Positions 52,827 to 61,040 of a DNA stretch of 64,000 bases are shown here, in pieces; position 1 is the first letter of the stretch, and each line of letters opens with the position of its first letter. This stretch comes from Microbacterium sp. HD4P20 (lineage in GTDB: Bacteria; Actinomycetota; Actinomycetes; Actinomycetales; Microbacteriaceae). The notes under the pieces were generated by a model. It was not told the origin of the DNA. It saw nothing but the letters and a program-made list of their open reading frames with translations, and did no database searches. The stretch is from positions 1-64,000 of the forward strand of contig NZ_JAHZQZ020000011.1 in NCBI RefSeq assembly GCF_019449275.2. The letters run 5' to 3'. The position numbers and the translations under genes are program-made.

Positions 52827-53663
52827 TCAGAAGATCATCGGGCGGTCGTCGTCCGCGTCGTCGAAGTCGAGGTCCACGACGACGGGGACGTGGTCGCTCG
52901 GGGCCTCTCCCTTGCGCTCGTCGCGGTGGATCGCCGCCCCGGCCACCGCGTCGGCCACGGCATGCGATCCGAGGATGAAGTCGATCCGCATGCCCTGGTT
53001 GCGGGGGAAGCGCAGCTGCTTGTAGTCCCAGTAGGTGTAGCCCGTCGGCAGGAGCGGACGCACCACGTCGTGAAGACCGGCGGTCTCGAGGGCTGCGAAC
53101 GCCTCGCGCTCGGGCGGCGACACGTGGGTCGAGAAGCCCTGGACCACTTCGGGTACCCCGTTGTCGGCATCCGTCGGTGCGATGTTGAAGTCACCCACCA
53201 GGGCGAGCGCCGCGTCGGGGTCGGAGGTGAGCGTGTCCGACACGTACGCGCGGAGCGCCTCGAGCCATTCGAGCTTGTAGAAGTAGTGAGGATCGCCGAG
53301 CGACCGGCCGTTGGGAACGTACAGGCTCCACACCTGGACGCCGCCGACCGTCGCGCCGATCGCGCGGGCCTCGAGCGGTGCATCCGTTCCGGTGTGCCCC
53401 TTCTCGAACCCCGGCATGCCCGGGAAGGCCGTGCGTACGTCGGTCACCGGCTCACGGCTCGCGATCGCGACGCCGTTCCACTGCGAGAAGCCGTGCGCCT
53501 CGACCTGGAAGCCCGCCTCTTCGAACCGGTCGAAGGGGAACTGCTCGACCTTGCACTTGATCTCCTGCATCGCGAGCACATCGATGTGCTCGCGCACCGC
53601 GAAGTCGACGATGCGGTCGACCCGGGCGCGGATGGAGTTGACGTTCCACGTGGCCAGGCGCAT
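52827..53663 (-). CDS. xth: Exodeoxyribonuclease III
   Basis: AP endonuclease and 3'-5' exonuclease of base-excision repair, 278 residues. The EEP-fold motifs are visible: WNVNSIRAR (6-14), LAMQEIKC with the metal-binding Glu, SLYVPNGRSLGDPHYFYKLEWL, LVGDFNIAPTD and the C-terminal SDHVPVVV. The ATG start gives standard length. It is divergent from pyrE. Confidence 0.92.
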   Translation of the reverse strand: MRLATWNVNSIRARVDRIVDFAVREHIDVLAMQEIKCKVEQFPFDRFEEAGFQVEAHGFSQWNGVAIASREPVTDVRTAFPGMPGFEKGHTGTDAPLEARAIGATVGGVQVWSLYVPNGRSLGDPHYFYKLEWLEALRAYVSDTLTSDPDAALALVGDFNIAPTDADNGVPEVVQGFSTHVSPPEREAFAALETAGLHDVVRPLLPTGYTYWDYKQLRFPRNQGMRIDFILGSHAVADAVAGAAIHRDERKGEAPSDHVPVVVDLDFDDADDDRPMIF

Positions 53664-53731
53664 TGCTCCAGCCTACGGCCGACCGCCGACGCGGCCTGTC
53701 CGCAGACCCGCCCCTCCGTAGACTCGGGGTC

Positions 53732-54310
53732 ATGACCGTCGCCTCCACGCCCGAGCTCGAGCTCGACCGGCAGAACCTCATCGCGCTCATCAAGGCCGAG
53801 GCGGTGTTCCACGGCGACTTCACGCTCTCCAGCGGCAAGCAGGCGACGTACTACGTCGACATGCGCAAGCTCACGCTCGACCATCGCGCGGCGCCGGCCA
53901 TCGGCCGCATCATGCTCGACCTCGTGCGCGACGTCGACGGCATCGTCGCTGTCGGGGGTCTCACGCTCGGCGCCGACCCCATCGCCAACGCCGTGATGCA
54001 CGAGTCCGCGCGCACGAACACCCCGCTCGACGCTTTCGTGGTGCGCAAAGAGCCGAAGGACCACGGCCGCGGGCGCCAGGTGGAGGGGGCGGATGTCGCA
54101 GGCAAGCGCGTGGTCGTGCTCGAAGACACCTCCACGACGGGCCAATCGGCGCTCAAAGCCGTCGAGGCGCTGCGTCGCGAGGGGGCAGAGCCGGTCGCCG
54201 TCGCCGTGATCGTGGACCGCAAGACCGGCGCCCAGGCCGCCGTCGAGGCCGAGGGATTGCAATGGCTCGCCGCGATCGACCTCGACGACCTCGGGCTGGA
54301 GCCGCAGTAG
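53732..54310 (+). CDS. pyrE: Orotate phosphoribosyltransferase
   Basis: Makes orotidine 5'-phosphate from orotate and PRPP in pyrimidine synthesis, 192 residues. The PRPP loop is VVVLEDTSTTGQSALKAVE (about 124-142); the substrate part FTLSSGKQATYYVDMRKLTLD is typical of OPRTase. TAGACT lies 7 nt before the ATG, so the mRNA is probably leaderless. It is not in a pyrimidine operon here, which is usual in Actinobacteria. Confidence 0.93.
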   Translation: MTVASTPELELDRQNLIALIKAEAVFHGDFTLSSGKQATYYVDMRKLTLDHRAAPAIGRIMLDLVRDVDGIVAVGGLTLGADPIANAVMHESARTNTPLDAFVVRKEPKDHGRGRQVEGADVAGKRVVVLEDTSTTGQSALKAVEALRREGAEPVAVAVIVDRKTGAQAAVEAEGLQWLAAIDLDDLGLEPQ

Positions 54311-54315
54311 GTCCG

Positions 54316-54432
54316 TCAGTCGTCGCGGCGGCCGCGGCCCCGCCACAGCTGCCACACCAGAGCCACGAGCGTGCCCAGCACGACGATGGCCGACACCGAG
54401 AGCAGCAGCGTCTGCTCGGTCTCTGAGATCAC
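54316..54432 (-). CDS. Small single-helix membrane peptide, 38 residues
   Basis: Short frame with a polar start (ISETEQT), one hydrophobic helix (about 9-28, LLLSVSAIVVLGTLVALVWQ) and a basic end (RGRGRRDD). GTG 54432 overlaps the stop of the YdeI-like gene (GTGA) and has GGGGAGG 7 nt upstream. The coupling and the helix make it credible, but there is no homologue I can name. It is convergent with pyrE, with 5 nt between. Confidence 0.55.
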   Translation of the reverse strand: MISETEQTLLLSVSAIVVLGTLVALVWQLWRGRGRRDD

Positions 54433-55001
54433 GGTCGCCTCCCCTCCGCCGCATCCGCGACGATCTTCGCGATGCGCGCGGCGCGCGTCTCGTCGCGCCG
54501 AGCCAGGTCGACGTTCGAGATCCCGACCTTGCGGGTCGATGGCGGGAACGCGTCCCACGCCTCTCGAGCCGCGGGAACCGCATCGAGGGCAGCTGTCAGA
54601 TCATCCGGTTCGCGCAGTGCCTCGGCGTTGTCGAGTACGGCCCAGGAGCCATTCGCCTTCGCCACTTCGATCGCGCGGATGCCGGCTGCCGTGAGCAGTC
54701 CCTCCGCCTCGAGCTTCGCGACCCGGGCCTTGTTCGTGGCCGCCCACCCGCTGGTGGGCCGACGGGGAGCGAACCACAGCCCGCCGCGCTGCTCGTCGAA
54801 CGAGCGCACCGGACCGTCGATCCATCCGAAGCACAGCGCCTGCAGGATCGCGTCCTCGTAGCCGATCAGGTCGAGCCCGGAACCCGGGCGGGGCCGCACC
54901 AGCCACGCGCCCTTCGAGATGGTGTGATGCTCGGCCAGCCATGCGCGCCAGGCCGCGGCATCCGTCGCTTCCACTCTCTCGCCGTCGTCGAGCGCACCCA
55001 T
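54429..55001 (-). CDS. YdeI/OmpD-associated family protein
   Basis: Soluble protein of 190 residues. The pattern WRAWLAEHHTISKGAWLVRPRPG, then ILQALCFGWIDGPVRSFDEQRG and the C-terminal FPPSTRKVGISNVDLARRDETRAARI matches the YdeI/OmpD-associated (OmdA-like) family, whose function is unclear and may relate to peptide or oxidative stress tolerance. It overlaps the 38-residue membrane peptide by 4 nt. The NagD-like gene ends 30 nt upstream on the same strand. Confidence 0.83.
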   Translation of the reverse strand: MGALDDGERVEATDAAAWRAWLAEHHTISKGAWLVRPRPGSGLDLIGYEDAILQALCFGWIDGPVRSFDEQRGGLWFAPRRPTSGWAATNKARVAKLEAEGLLTAAGIRAIEVAKANGSWAVLDNAEALREPDDLTAALDAVPAAREAWDAFPPSTRKVGISNVDLARRDETRAARIAKIVADAAEGRRP

Positions 55002-55031
55002 GGTGGTGACCCTATCGGGACGCGCCGACGC

Positions 55032-55841
55032 CTACAGCAGCTCGGGATCCTCGGACTCGACGGGCTCGGCGTCGAGCAGCTCGGCCACCGAGTCGAGCAC
55101 CTCGTCGGGCCGGAACGGGTAGCGCTGGATCTCGGCAGGATCGCTGATGCCGGTGAGCACGAGAACGGTGTGCAGGCCCGCCTCGATGCCGGCGACGACA
55201 TCCGTGTCCATGCGGTCGCCGATCATGCCGGTGGTCTCGGAATGCGCGCCGATGCGGTTGAGCGCGGATCGGAACATCATGGGATTCGGCTTGCCGACGA
55301 CGTAGGGCTCCATGCCGGTGGCTTTCGTGATGAGCGCCGAGATCGCGCCCGTCGCCGGGAGCACGCCCTCCGTCGACGGGCCGGTGGCGTCGGGGTTCGT
55401 GGCGATGAACCGCGCACCGGCGCGGAGGAAGCGGATCGCCTTCGTGATGGCCTCGAACGAGTAGTTGCGGGTCTCGCCCACCACCACGTAGTCGGGGTCG
55501 GTCTCGGTCATGATGAACCCGGCCTCGTGCAGGGCCGTGGTCAAGCCGGCCTCGCCGATCACGAATGCGGTGCCGCCGGGCATCTGCGACTTCAGGAAGT
55601 CGGCGGTCGCCAGCGCCGAGGTCCAGATCGACTCCTCGGGCACGATCAGCCCGGACGCCCGCAGTCGGGCTGACAGATCGCGCGGCGTGAAGATCGAGTT
55701 GTTCGTCAGCACCAGGAACGGCACCCCCTGGTCGCGCCACTGCTGCAGCAGAGCGGATGCCCCGGGAATGGGGGTGTTCTCATGCACGAGAACCCCGTCC
55801 ATGTCGGTGAGCCAGCATTCGATCTCGGCACGGGTGCGCAT
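55032..55841 (-). CDS. HAD-IIA family hydrolase (NagD-like)
   Basis: Predicted sugar- or nucleotide-phosphate phosphatase, 269 residues. Motif I is WLTDMDGVLVHEN (D13, D15), motif II is FLVLTNNS, motif III/IV is VVGKPNPMMFRSAL and MIGDRMDTDVVAG. The C2 cap lies between motifs II and III (about 70-190). TAGTCT lies 6 nt before the ATG (leaderless). Divergent from the SDR gene, which has the same arrangement. Confidence 0.88.
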   Translation of the reverse strand: MRTRAEIECWLTDMDGVLVHENTPIPGASALLQQWRDQGVPFLVLTNNSIFTPRDLSARLRASGLIVPEESIWTSALATADFLKSQMPGGTAFVIGEAGLTTALHEAGFIMTETDPDYVVVGETRNYSFEAITKAIRFLRAGARFIATNPDATGPSTEGVLPATGAISALITKATGMEPYVVGKPNPMMFRSALNRIGAHSETTGMIGDRMDTDVVAGIEAGLHTVLVLTGISDPAEIQRYPFRPDEVLDSVAELLDAEPVESEDPELL

Positions 55842-55879
55842 GCGTCCAGACTAGGTGTCGCGGGCGTAGGGTCGAACCC

Positions 55880-56830
55880 GTGACCTGGGACCCCCGGAGC
55901 CTTCCCGACCTCTCCGGCCGCGTGTACCTGGTGACCGGCTCCAACGCCGGCCTGGGCTACTTCGCGTCGGAGCAGCTCGTACGCGCCGGCGCATCCGTCC
56001 TCATGTCGGGCCGCCACCCCAATCGGCTGTCGGCCGCGCGTGCCGCGATCCGGCGTCGGGTTCCGGATGCCGCGCCCGACGCCACCGAGCCGCTCATCCT
56101 CGACACGTCCAACCTCGGGTCGGTCCGCTCGGCCGCAGCGAGCGTGCGAGGCCGGGGCGGTCTGGACGGGGTCCTGCTCAACGCCGGGATCGTCCATGCA
56201 CCCCGTGCGCGCGAGACGACGATCGAGGGGCACGAGGTCGTCTTCGCCACCAATGCGCTCGGCCATTTCGCGCTCGCCGGAGAACTGCTGACGGCTCTGG
56301 CCGAGGCATCCGGCCGGATGGTGTGGGTCGGCAGCATGTCGGCCAGGATCAGCCCCTACGACCCCGTCGACCCGCACCTCGAGGACCGCTACTCGGCGTG
56401 GCGGGCCTACGTCCAGTCGAAGGTCGCCACCGCTGCCCTGGGCTTCGAGGCCGACCGGCGGCTGCGCGCCGCGGAGGTGCCGGTCGCGAGCGTCGTCGCC
56501 CACCCCGGCTACTCGACCGGGGGTCGCACCCCGGGCATCGCGGGGGTCAACGAGCCCTCGCGCATGAAGCGGTTCCGCGACAACCTGCAGGCTGCCGTCG
56601 CGCAGTCCAAGGAGCACGGCGCGTGGCCGCTGGTGCGTGCGCTGGTCGACCCCGAGGTGCAGGGCGGCGAGTTCTGGGGCCCGCGCACCGGCACGCGCGG
56701 CGAACCGCGGCGCCGGGCCGCGCCCAAGATCACCCGCGACACCGAGATCGCCGCGCGGCTGTGGGATGTCGCCGAGTCCGCGACCGGCGTGCATTGGCCC
56801 TTCGAGCAGGCGGCCGCCGCCCGCACCTGA
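55880..56830 (+). CDS. SDR family NAD(P)-dependent oxidoreductase
   Basis: Short-chain dehydrogenase of 316 residues, related in pattern to retinol-dehydrogenase/WW-domain oxidoreductase-like SDRs. The cofactor motif is VTGSNAGLGYFASEQL (about 16-31). NAGIV marks the NAG strand, and the catalytic Ser and YVQSK (Y-x3-K) lie near residues 152 and 178. The GTG start has TAGGGT 7 nt upstream. The substrate is not evident. A long palindrome follows its stop codon. Confidence 0.85.
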   Translation: MTWDPRSLPDLSGRVYLVTGSNAGLGYFASEQLVRAGASVLMSGRHPNRLSAARAAIRRRVPDAAPDATEPLILDTSNLGSVRSAAASVRGRGGLDGVLLNAGIVHAPRARETTIEGHEVVFATNALGHFALAGELLTALAEASGRMVWVGSMSARISPYDPVDPHLEDRYSAWRAYVQSKVATAALGFEADRRLRAAEVPVASVVAHPGYSTGGRTPGIAGVNEPSRMKRFRDNLQAAVAQSKEHGAWPLVRALVDPEVQGGEFWGPRTGTRGEPRRRAAPKITRDTEIAARLWDVAESATGVHWPFEQAAAART

Positions 56831-56886
56831 GTCCGCTTCGCCCCGGCGGGTCCGTCCTCCGGCTGAGAATCCGGCCGATCCCACGA

Positions 56887-56994
56887 CACAGAATCGGATC
56901 CGCAGGTGCGGACGGATGCTGCGACGCGCCGTGTCGCCGACCTCGACCGCGGCGTGTCGGGCGGGATGTCCGCACGTGCGGATCCGATGTTGTG
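56887..56994. repeat. Long intergenic palindrome after the SDR gene
   Basis: A 27-nt arm (56887-56913) pairs with 56968-56994 with three mismatches; the outer arms contain GGATCCG. Inside, CGACGCGCCG (56922-56931) pairs with CGGCGTGTCG (56950-56959) with one wobble. The whole forms a 108-nt folded unit. Confidence 0.65.
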
Positions 56995-57044
56995 GCCGGG
57001 GTCAGGGACGGCCTGCCCGGCTCCGGAGCCCGACCGGAGCCCGA

Positions 57045-57149
57045 GTCCACCGGGGCCCGACCGGGGCTCGAATCAGCCCGAGCTTGAGTCCACCGGGGCT
57101 CGAGTCCACCGGGGCCCGACCGGGGCTCGAGTCCGCCCGAGCTTGAGTC
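57045..57149. repeat. 46-nt tandem repeat, two copies
   Basis: 57045-57090 and 57104-57149 differ at two positions; a partial copy separates them and another precedes them. The unit is built on CCGGGGC / GCTCGAG / CCCGAGC words and is rich in short palindromes. It ends 4 nt before the DtxR stop codon. Confidence 0.7.
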
Positions 57150-57153
57150 GGGG

Positions 57154-57789
57154 TCAGGCGCTGAGCCACACCGCGGCCGCGGCGGCCTCGGGGAGCGGGA
57201 CCTCGGTCCCGTCGACGCGGATGCTGCCGGCATCCGCCACGGTCACCGTCGCGCCGACGGCGACACCGGCCGCCTCCACAGCCCGAAGCAGATCCGGGTC
57301 GCGGTCGCTCACCCGCAGCACACGCCCGACGTGCCCCGCCGGCGCCTGGCCCAGCAGCACGAACGGCTCGCGGTGCACGCGGCCCGCGGCATCCGGAATC
57401 GCGTCGCCGTGGGGGTCGAATCGCGGGCGTCCGAGGCGCTCGTCGATGCCCTCGAGCAGGCGGTCGCTGATCGTGTGCTCGAGCACCTCGGCCTCGTCGT
57501 GCACCTCGTCCCACGCGTAGCCGAACTCGCCGACCAGCCACGTCTCGATGAGCCGGTGACGCCGGATGATCGAGGCCGCGCGCTGCTCGCCGGCCTCGGT
57601 CAGGGCGATGGGCCCGTAGGGGCGATGCGTCACCAGCCCCTGCGCCGCCAGCTTTCGCACCATCTCGGTCACGCTCGACGGCGCGAGTCCCAGTTCCGCA
57701 GCCAGGTGTGACGGCGTGATCCGCTCGCTCTGCCACTCGGTGTGGTGGTAGATCGTCTTCAGATAGTCATCGGTGGCGGGGGAGGGCAC
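57154..57789 (-). CDS. mntR: DtxR/MntR family metal-dependent regulator
   Basis: Metal-responsive repressor of 211 residues. The wHTH is at 5-65 (DYLKTIYHHTEWQSERITPSHLAAELGLAPSSVTEMVRKLAAQGLV). The dimerisation and metal domain (about 70-140) has RRHRLIETWLVGEFGYAWDEVHDEAEVLEHTISDRLLEGID, with the His/Glu ligands. A C-terminal SH3-like FeoA domain follows (about 145-208). It is the last gene of the metal ABC operon, 4 nt after the permease, and probably binds the two palindromes in front of that operon. Manganese rather than iron is inferred from the transporter type. Confidence 0.88.
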   Translation of the reverse strand: MPSPATDDYLKTIYHHTEWQSERITPSHLAAELGLAPSSVTEMVRKLAAQGLVTHRPYGPIALTEAGEQRAASIIRRHRLIETWLVGEFGYAWDEVHDEAEVLEHTISDRLLEGIDERLGRPRFDPHGDAIPDAAGRVHREPFVLLGQAPAGHVGRVLRVSDRDPDLLRAVEAAGVAVGATVTVADAGSIRVDGTEVPLPEAAAAAVWLSA

Positions 57790-57793
57790 CGCT

Positions 57794-58663
57794 TCAGGGT
57801 ACTCGCGGGGCAGAACGCGTGCGTCGGGGCAGGAGCCGGCGAAGCTGGCCCTGGCTCGGCGAGAACAGGTACGCCAGGGCGAACAGCGCCCCCATCGCGA
57901 GGACGATCATCCCGCCCGAGGCGGTGTCGAGGTAGTAGCTGGCGTAGAGGCCGGTGATCGCCGACACCACGGCGATCGCCGGCGAGATGATGAGCATCGT
58001 CGAGAAGCGGTCGGTCAGCAGATACGCCGTCGCCCCGGGGATGATCAGCAGCGCGACGACGAGCACCACGCCGACCGCCTGGAGGGCGACCACCACGGTG
58101 AGCGCGAGCAGCACGAGAAGCAGCGCGCCCAGCCGGCGAGGGTTGAGACCGATCGCGCCGGCGTGGTCGGGATCGAACGCGTAGAGCACGAGGTCGCGAC
58201 GCTTGAGCAGCACGATGGCGAGTGTGATGGCGCCGAGCACGACGATCTGCGCGAGTTCGGGTGTGCTCACCCCCAGCAGGTTGCCGAAGAGGATGTGGCC
58301 GAGGTCGGTCTGGCTGGGAACGACCGAGATGAGCACCAGCCCCAGCGCGAACAGCGTCGTGAAGACGACGCCGATCGCGGCATCCGGTTTGATCCGGCTG
58401 GTGCTGCGCACGCCCCCGATGAGAGCGACGGCGAGCAGGGCGAAGACCAGCGCGCCCACCGCGAACGGCGTGCCGATGAGGTAGGCGATGACCACGCCGG
58501 GCAGCACGGCGTGCGAGACGGCGTCGCCCATGAGCGACCAGCCGATGAGCACGAGCCAGCAGCTGAGCACTCCGCACACGACACCTGAGACGACGGCGAC
58601 GGCGAGCGCCCGCTGCATGAACTCGTACCCGAAGGGCGTCAGGAGCAGATCGATGAGGCTCAT
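57794..58663 (-). CDS. Metal ABC transporter permease (Mn/Zn type)
   Basis: Membrane subunit of the ABC-3 family, 289 residues with about eight to nine helices. Typical pieces are FMQRALAVAVVSGVVCGVLSCWLVLIGWSLMGDAVSHAVLPGVV (1-60) and the DPDHAGAIGLNPRRLGALLLVLLALTVVVALQAVGVVLV region (about 160-200). The ATG at 58663 overlaps the ATPase stop codon. It moves Mn2+ or a related ion delivered by the lipoprotein. Confidence 0.9.
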   Translation of the reverse strand: MSLIDLLLTPFGYEFMQRALAVAVVSGVVCGVLSCWLVLIGWSLMGDAVSHAVLPGVVIAYLIGTPFAVGALVFALLAVALIGGVRSTSRIKPDAAIGVVFTTLFALGLVLISVVPSQTDLGHILFGNLLGVSTPELAQIVVLGAITLAIVLLKRRDLVLYAFDPDHAGAIGLNPRRLGALLLVLLALTVVVALQAVGVVLVVALLIIPGATAYLLTDRFSTMLIISPAIAVVSAITGLYASYYLDTASGGMIVLAMGALFALAYLFSPSQGQLRRLLPRRTRSAPRVP

Positions 58664-59382
58664 GTCGGCACTTCCAGACCGAATGTGCGCGCCAGGTGCT
58701 CCGGACGGAGTGCCACCTCGGGGGGCGCGTGGAGGAGCGTGCGGTGAAGAAACAGGATGACGTCGTCGCACAGCGCCGGGACGGCGTGAAGGTCGTGGGT
58801 CGAGACGAGGACGGTGCGCCCCTGGCCGGCGAGCTCCCGCAGCAGGCGGGTGAGAGTCGCCTCGCTGCGCTTGTCGACGCCGGCGAACGGCTCGTCCAGC
58901 AGCAGGATGCGTGCCCCCTGAGCGAGCCCTCTCGCGACGAAGGCGCGCTTGCGCTGTCCGCCGGACAGCTCGCCGATCTGCCGGTCGGCGAGCCCTTCCA
59001 GCTCGACCCGCGCGAGGGCCTCGGCAACCGCCTGCACGTCGGTGCGGCGTGGCCTGCGGGTGAAGCCCTGGAACCCGTACCGGCCCATCATGACGACATC
59101 GCGCACGCTCACCGGGAACGACCAGTCCACCTGCTCGCTCTGCGGCACGTATCCCACCACTCCGGCCCGCCGTGCCTCGCGCGGGGGGCGGTCCTCGAGC
59201 AGGATGGTGCCCTGGTCGAGCCGGACGGCGCCCATGATGGCCTTGAACAACGTCGACTTGCCCGACCCGTTCATCCCGATCAGTCCGCAGACGGTGCCGG
59301 CGCCGACACTCAGAGTCGCCCCGTCCAGTGCACGCACGTCTCCGTACCGCACATGCACGTCGCGGACGTCGATGACGCTCAT
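58660..59382 (-). CDS. Metal ABC transporter ATP-binding protein
   Basis: ATPase of 240 residues. Walker A is GMNGSGKST (36-44), the signature is LSGGQRKR, Walker B is ILLLDEPFAGVD and the switch His is in VSTHDL. The region VDWSFPVSVRDVVMMGRYG after the Q loop is typical of MntB/SitB-type ATPases. Both ends overlap neighbours by 4 nt (ATGA), so lipoprotein, ATPase and permease are tightly coupled. Confidence 0.92.
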   Translation of the reverse strand: MSVIDVRDVHVRYGDVRALDGATLSVGAGTVCGLIGMNGSGKSTLFKAIMGAVRLDQGTILLEDRPPREARRAGVVGYVPQSEQVDWSFPVSVRDVVMMGRYGFQGFTRRPRRTDVQAVAEALARVELEGLADRQIGELSGGQRKRAFVARGLAQGARILLLDEPFAGVDKRSEATLTRLLRELAGQGRTVLVSTHDLHAVPALCDDVILFLHRTLLHAPPEVALRPEHLARTFGLEVPT

Positions 59383-60329
59383 GGCGCATCCCCGGTCAGC
59401 CCCGCGACGATCGTGCGGGCGTCATGGCGGATGAGATCCAGATAGGTCGGGACGGGTCCATCCGGCGCCGAGAGCGAGTCGACGTACAGGATGCCGCCGA
59501 ACGCGGCATCCGTCGCCTCGACGACTCGCTGCATCGGTGCGTCCGACACGGTGCTCTCGCAGAACACGGCCGGTACCTCGTTGTCGCGGACGAAATCGAT
59601 CGCCCGGGTGATCTGCTGCGGCGTCGCCTGCTGCTCGGCGTTGACCGCCCACAGATACCGCTCGGTCAGTCCTGCGTCACGGGCGAGGTACGAGAAGGCG
59701 CCTTCGCACGTGACGAGCGCGCGCTCGTTCTGGGGGAGACCGGCCACCTCGGCGACGAGTTCGTCGTGCACGTCCTGCAGCTCGCTGCGATAAGCCTCGG
59801 CGTTGGCCCGGTACTCGTCGGCGTGGGCCGGATCGAGCTCGGACAATGCCGCGGCGATGTTGTCGGCGTAGAGCTGCACATTGAGGGGCGACATCCAGGC
59901 ATGCGGGTTGTCGAGGCCCTCGTACGCGTCCTCGGCGATCGGCATCGGCTCCACGCCCTCGCTGACCACGACGTGGGGCACGTCGAGACCCTCGACGAAC
60001 TGCTCGAACCAGGCTTCGAGCCCCAGCCCGTTGTCGAGGATGACGTCGGCCTCGCCCGCTCGCCGCAGGTCGCCCGGAGTCGGCTCGTAGCCGTGGATCT
60101 CGGTGCCGACTTTCGTGATCGACTCGACCCGGGCGGCATCGCCGGCGACATTCTGAGCGATGTCCTGCAGCACGGTGAACGTCGTCAACACGACGAGGCG
60201 ATCATCGCCCTCTCCTGGGTCGGCGGGCTCGGAAGCACCGGCACATCCCGCCAGCGCAGTCAGAGTGGTCGCCACCGCGAGGGCGGCGGCGACCGCGCGG
60301 GGCGCGTGACGACGGGCAGATTTCGGCAT
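59379..60329 (-). CDS. Metal ABC transporter substrate-binding lipoprotein
   Basis: Extracytoplasmic binding protein (cluster A-I) of 316 residues. A lipobox L-A-G-C puts the acylated Cys at about residue 28. Predicted ligands are His in GTEIHGYEP, His in NPHAWMSP, Glu in CEGAFSYLARD and Asp in VDSLS, the His-His-Glu-Asp set of Mn/Fe-type proteins such as PsaA/MntC; there is no His-rich loop as in ZnuA. The start codon lies inside the first operator palindrome and 6 nt from TAGAGT, so the mRNA is probably leaderless. Confidence 0.9.
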   Translation of the reverse strand: MPKSARRHAPRAVAAALAVATTLTALAGCAGASEPADPGEGDDRLVVLTTFTVLQDIAQNVAGDAARVESITKVGTEIHGYEPTPGDLRRAGEADVILDNGLGLEAWFEQFVEGLDVPHVVVSEGVEPMPIAEDAYEGLDNPHAWMSPLNVQLYADNIAAALSELDPAHADEYRANAEAYRSELQDVHDELVAEVAGLPQNERALVTCEGAFSYLARDAGLTERYLWAVNAEQQATPQQITRAIDFVRDNEVPAVFCESTVSDAPMQRVVEATDAAFGGILYVDSLSAPDGPVPTYLDLIRHDARTIVAGLTGDAP

Positions 60330-60336
60330 GCCGAAA
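60321..60336. promoter_or_regulatory. Metal-regulator operator 1
   Basis: TTTCGGCATGCCGAAA, a perfect 16-bp palindrome covering the start codon of the lipoprotein gene. Same TTTCGG-N4-CCGAAA arms as operator 2. The likely binder is the DtxR/MntR protein of the operon. Confidence 0.85.
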
Positions 60337-60341
60337 CTCTA
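60336..60341 (-). promoter_or_regulatory. -10 element of the metal ABC operon
   Basis: TAGAGT on the minus strand lies between the two operators and 6 nt before the ATG, so a regulator on either site would block the promoter. Confidence 0.65.
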
Positions 60342-60347
60342 CCGGTA

Positions 60348-60363
60348 TTTCGGTGCACCGAAA
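60348..60363. promoter_or_regulatory. Metal-regulator operator 2
   Basis: TTTCGGTGCACCGAAA, a perfect 16-bp palindrome, 27 bp centre to centre from operator 1 and overlapping the expected -35 region of the operon. Confidence 0.85.
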
Positions 60364-60404
60364 CCGCCTCGGTCTGGATCGGTGGGCGAGGCTAGTCTGA
60401 GCCG

Positions 60405-61040
60405 GTGACCGCGTCCGACCAGCCCGCCGAACCGACCCTGCCCGTCGGCGTGGGTCCGTGGCCGGGCGGTCCCGATGCATGGCCCGACGATCCGCGCTAC
60501 GACCGCGATCTGCTCGCCCATGGCGATGCCCGCAACGTCGTCGACGCCTACCGGTACTGGACGATGGACGCGATCGTCGCCGACCTCGACACGCGGCGCC
60601 ACGCCTTCCATGTCGCGATCGAGAACTGGCAGCACGACATGAACATCGGTTCCATCGTGCGCAGCGCCAACGCGTTCCTCGCCGCCGAAGTGCACATCAT
60701 CGGCCGCCGCCGCTGGAACCGGCGTGGGGCGATGGTCACCGACCGGTACCAGCACGTGCGCCACCACGAGTCCGTCGCCGATTTCGCGGCGTGGGCGGAT
60801 GCCGCATCCCTCCCGATCATCGCGATCGACAACGTGCCCGGCTCGGTGCCGCTGCCGCAGGCCGATCTGCCTGAGGCATGCGTGCTGCTCTTCGGCCAGG
60901 AGGGGCCAGGACTCTCGCCCGAGGCGGTGGCCGCGGCATCCGGTGTCGTCGAGATCGCGCAGTACGGCTCGACCCGGTCCATCAACGCCAGCGCCGCGGG
61001 CGCCGTGGTCATGTACGAGTGGTGCCGCCGCTGGGCCTGA
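60405..61040 (+). CDS. TrmH/SpoU family RNA methyltransferase
   Basis: SPOUT-fold 2'-O-methyltransferase of 211 residues. Motif 1 is NIGSIVRSANAF (about 79-90), motif 2 is LLFGQEGPGLS and motif 3 is QYGSTRSINASAAGAVVMYEW, which together form the SAM-binding knot. There is no N-terminal L30e-like domain. The target RNA is unknown. TAGTCT lies 6 nt before the GTG start (leaderless). The second metal operator is 42 nt upstream, so it might also be affected. Its stop codon abuts that of the MATE gene. Confidence 0.87.
   Translation: MTASDQPAEPTLPVGVGPWPGGPDAWPDDPRYDRDLLAHGDARNVVDAYRYWTMDAIVADLDTRRHAFHVAIENWQHDMNIGSIVRSANAFLAAEVHIIGRRRWNRRGAMVTDRYQHVRHHESVADFAAWADAASLPIIAIDNVPGSVPLPQADLPEACVLLFGQEGPGLSPEAVAAASGVVEIAQYGSTRSINASAAGAVVMYEWCRRWA

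Larger units (their letters stand above)
56831..57153. other. Gene-free 323-nt gap between convergent SDR and DtxR genes
   Basis: No plausible gene. It holds a long palindrome (56887-56994) and two 46-nt tandem copies (57045-57090 and 57104-57149) listed separately. Confidence 0.7.

Noticed and set aside
60321..60404. Manganese riboswitch in front of the metal operon
   Set aside because: The -10 element is only 6 nt from the start codon, so there is no 5' leader to hold a riboswitch. Protein operators explain the palindromes.
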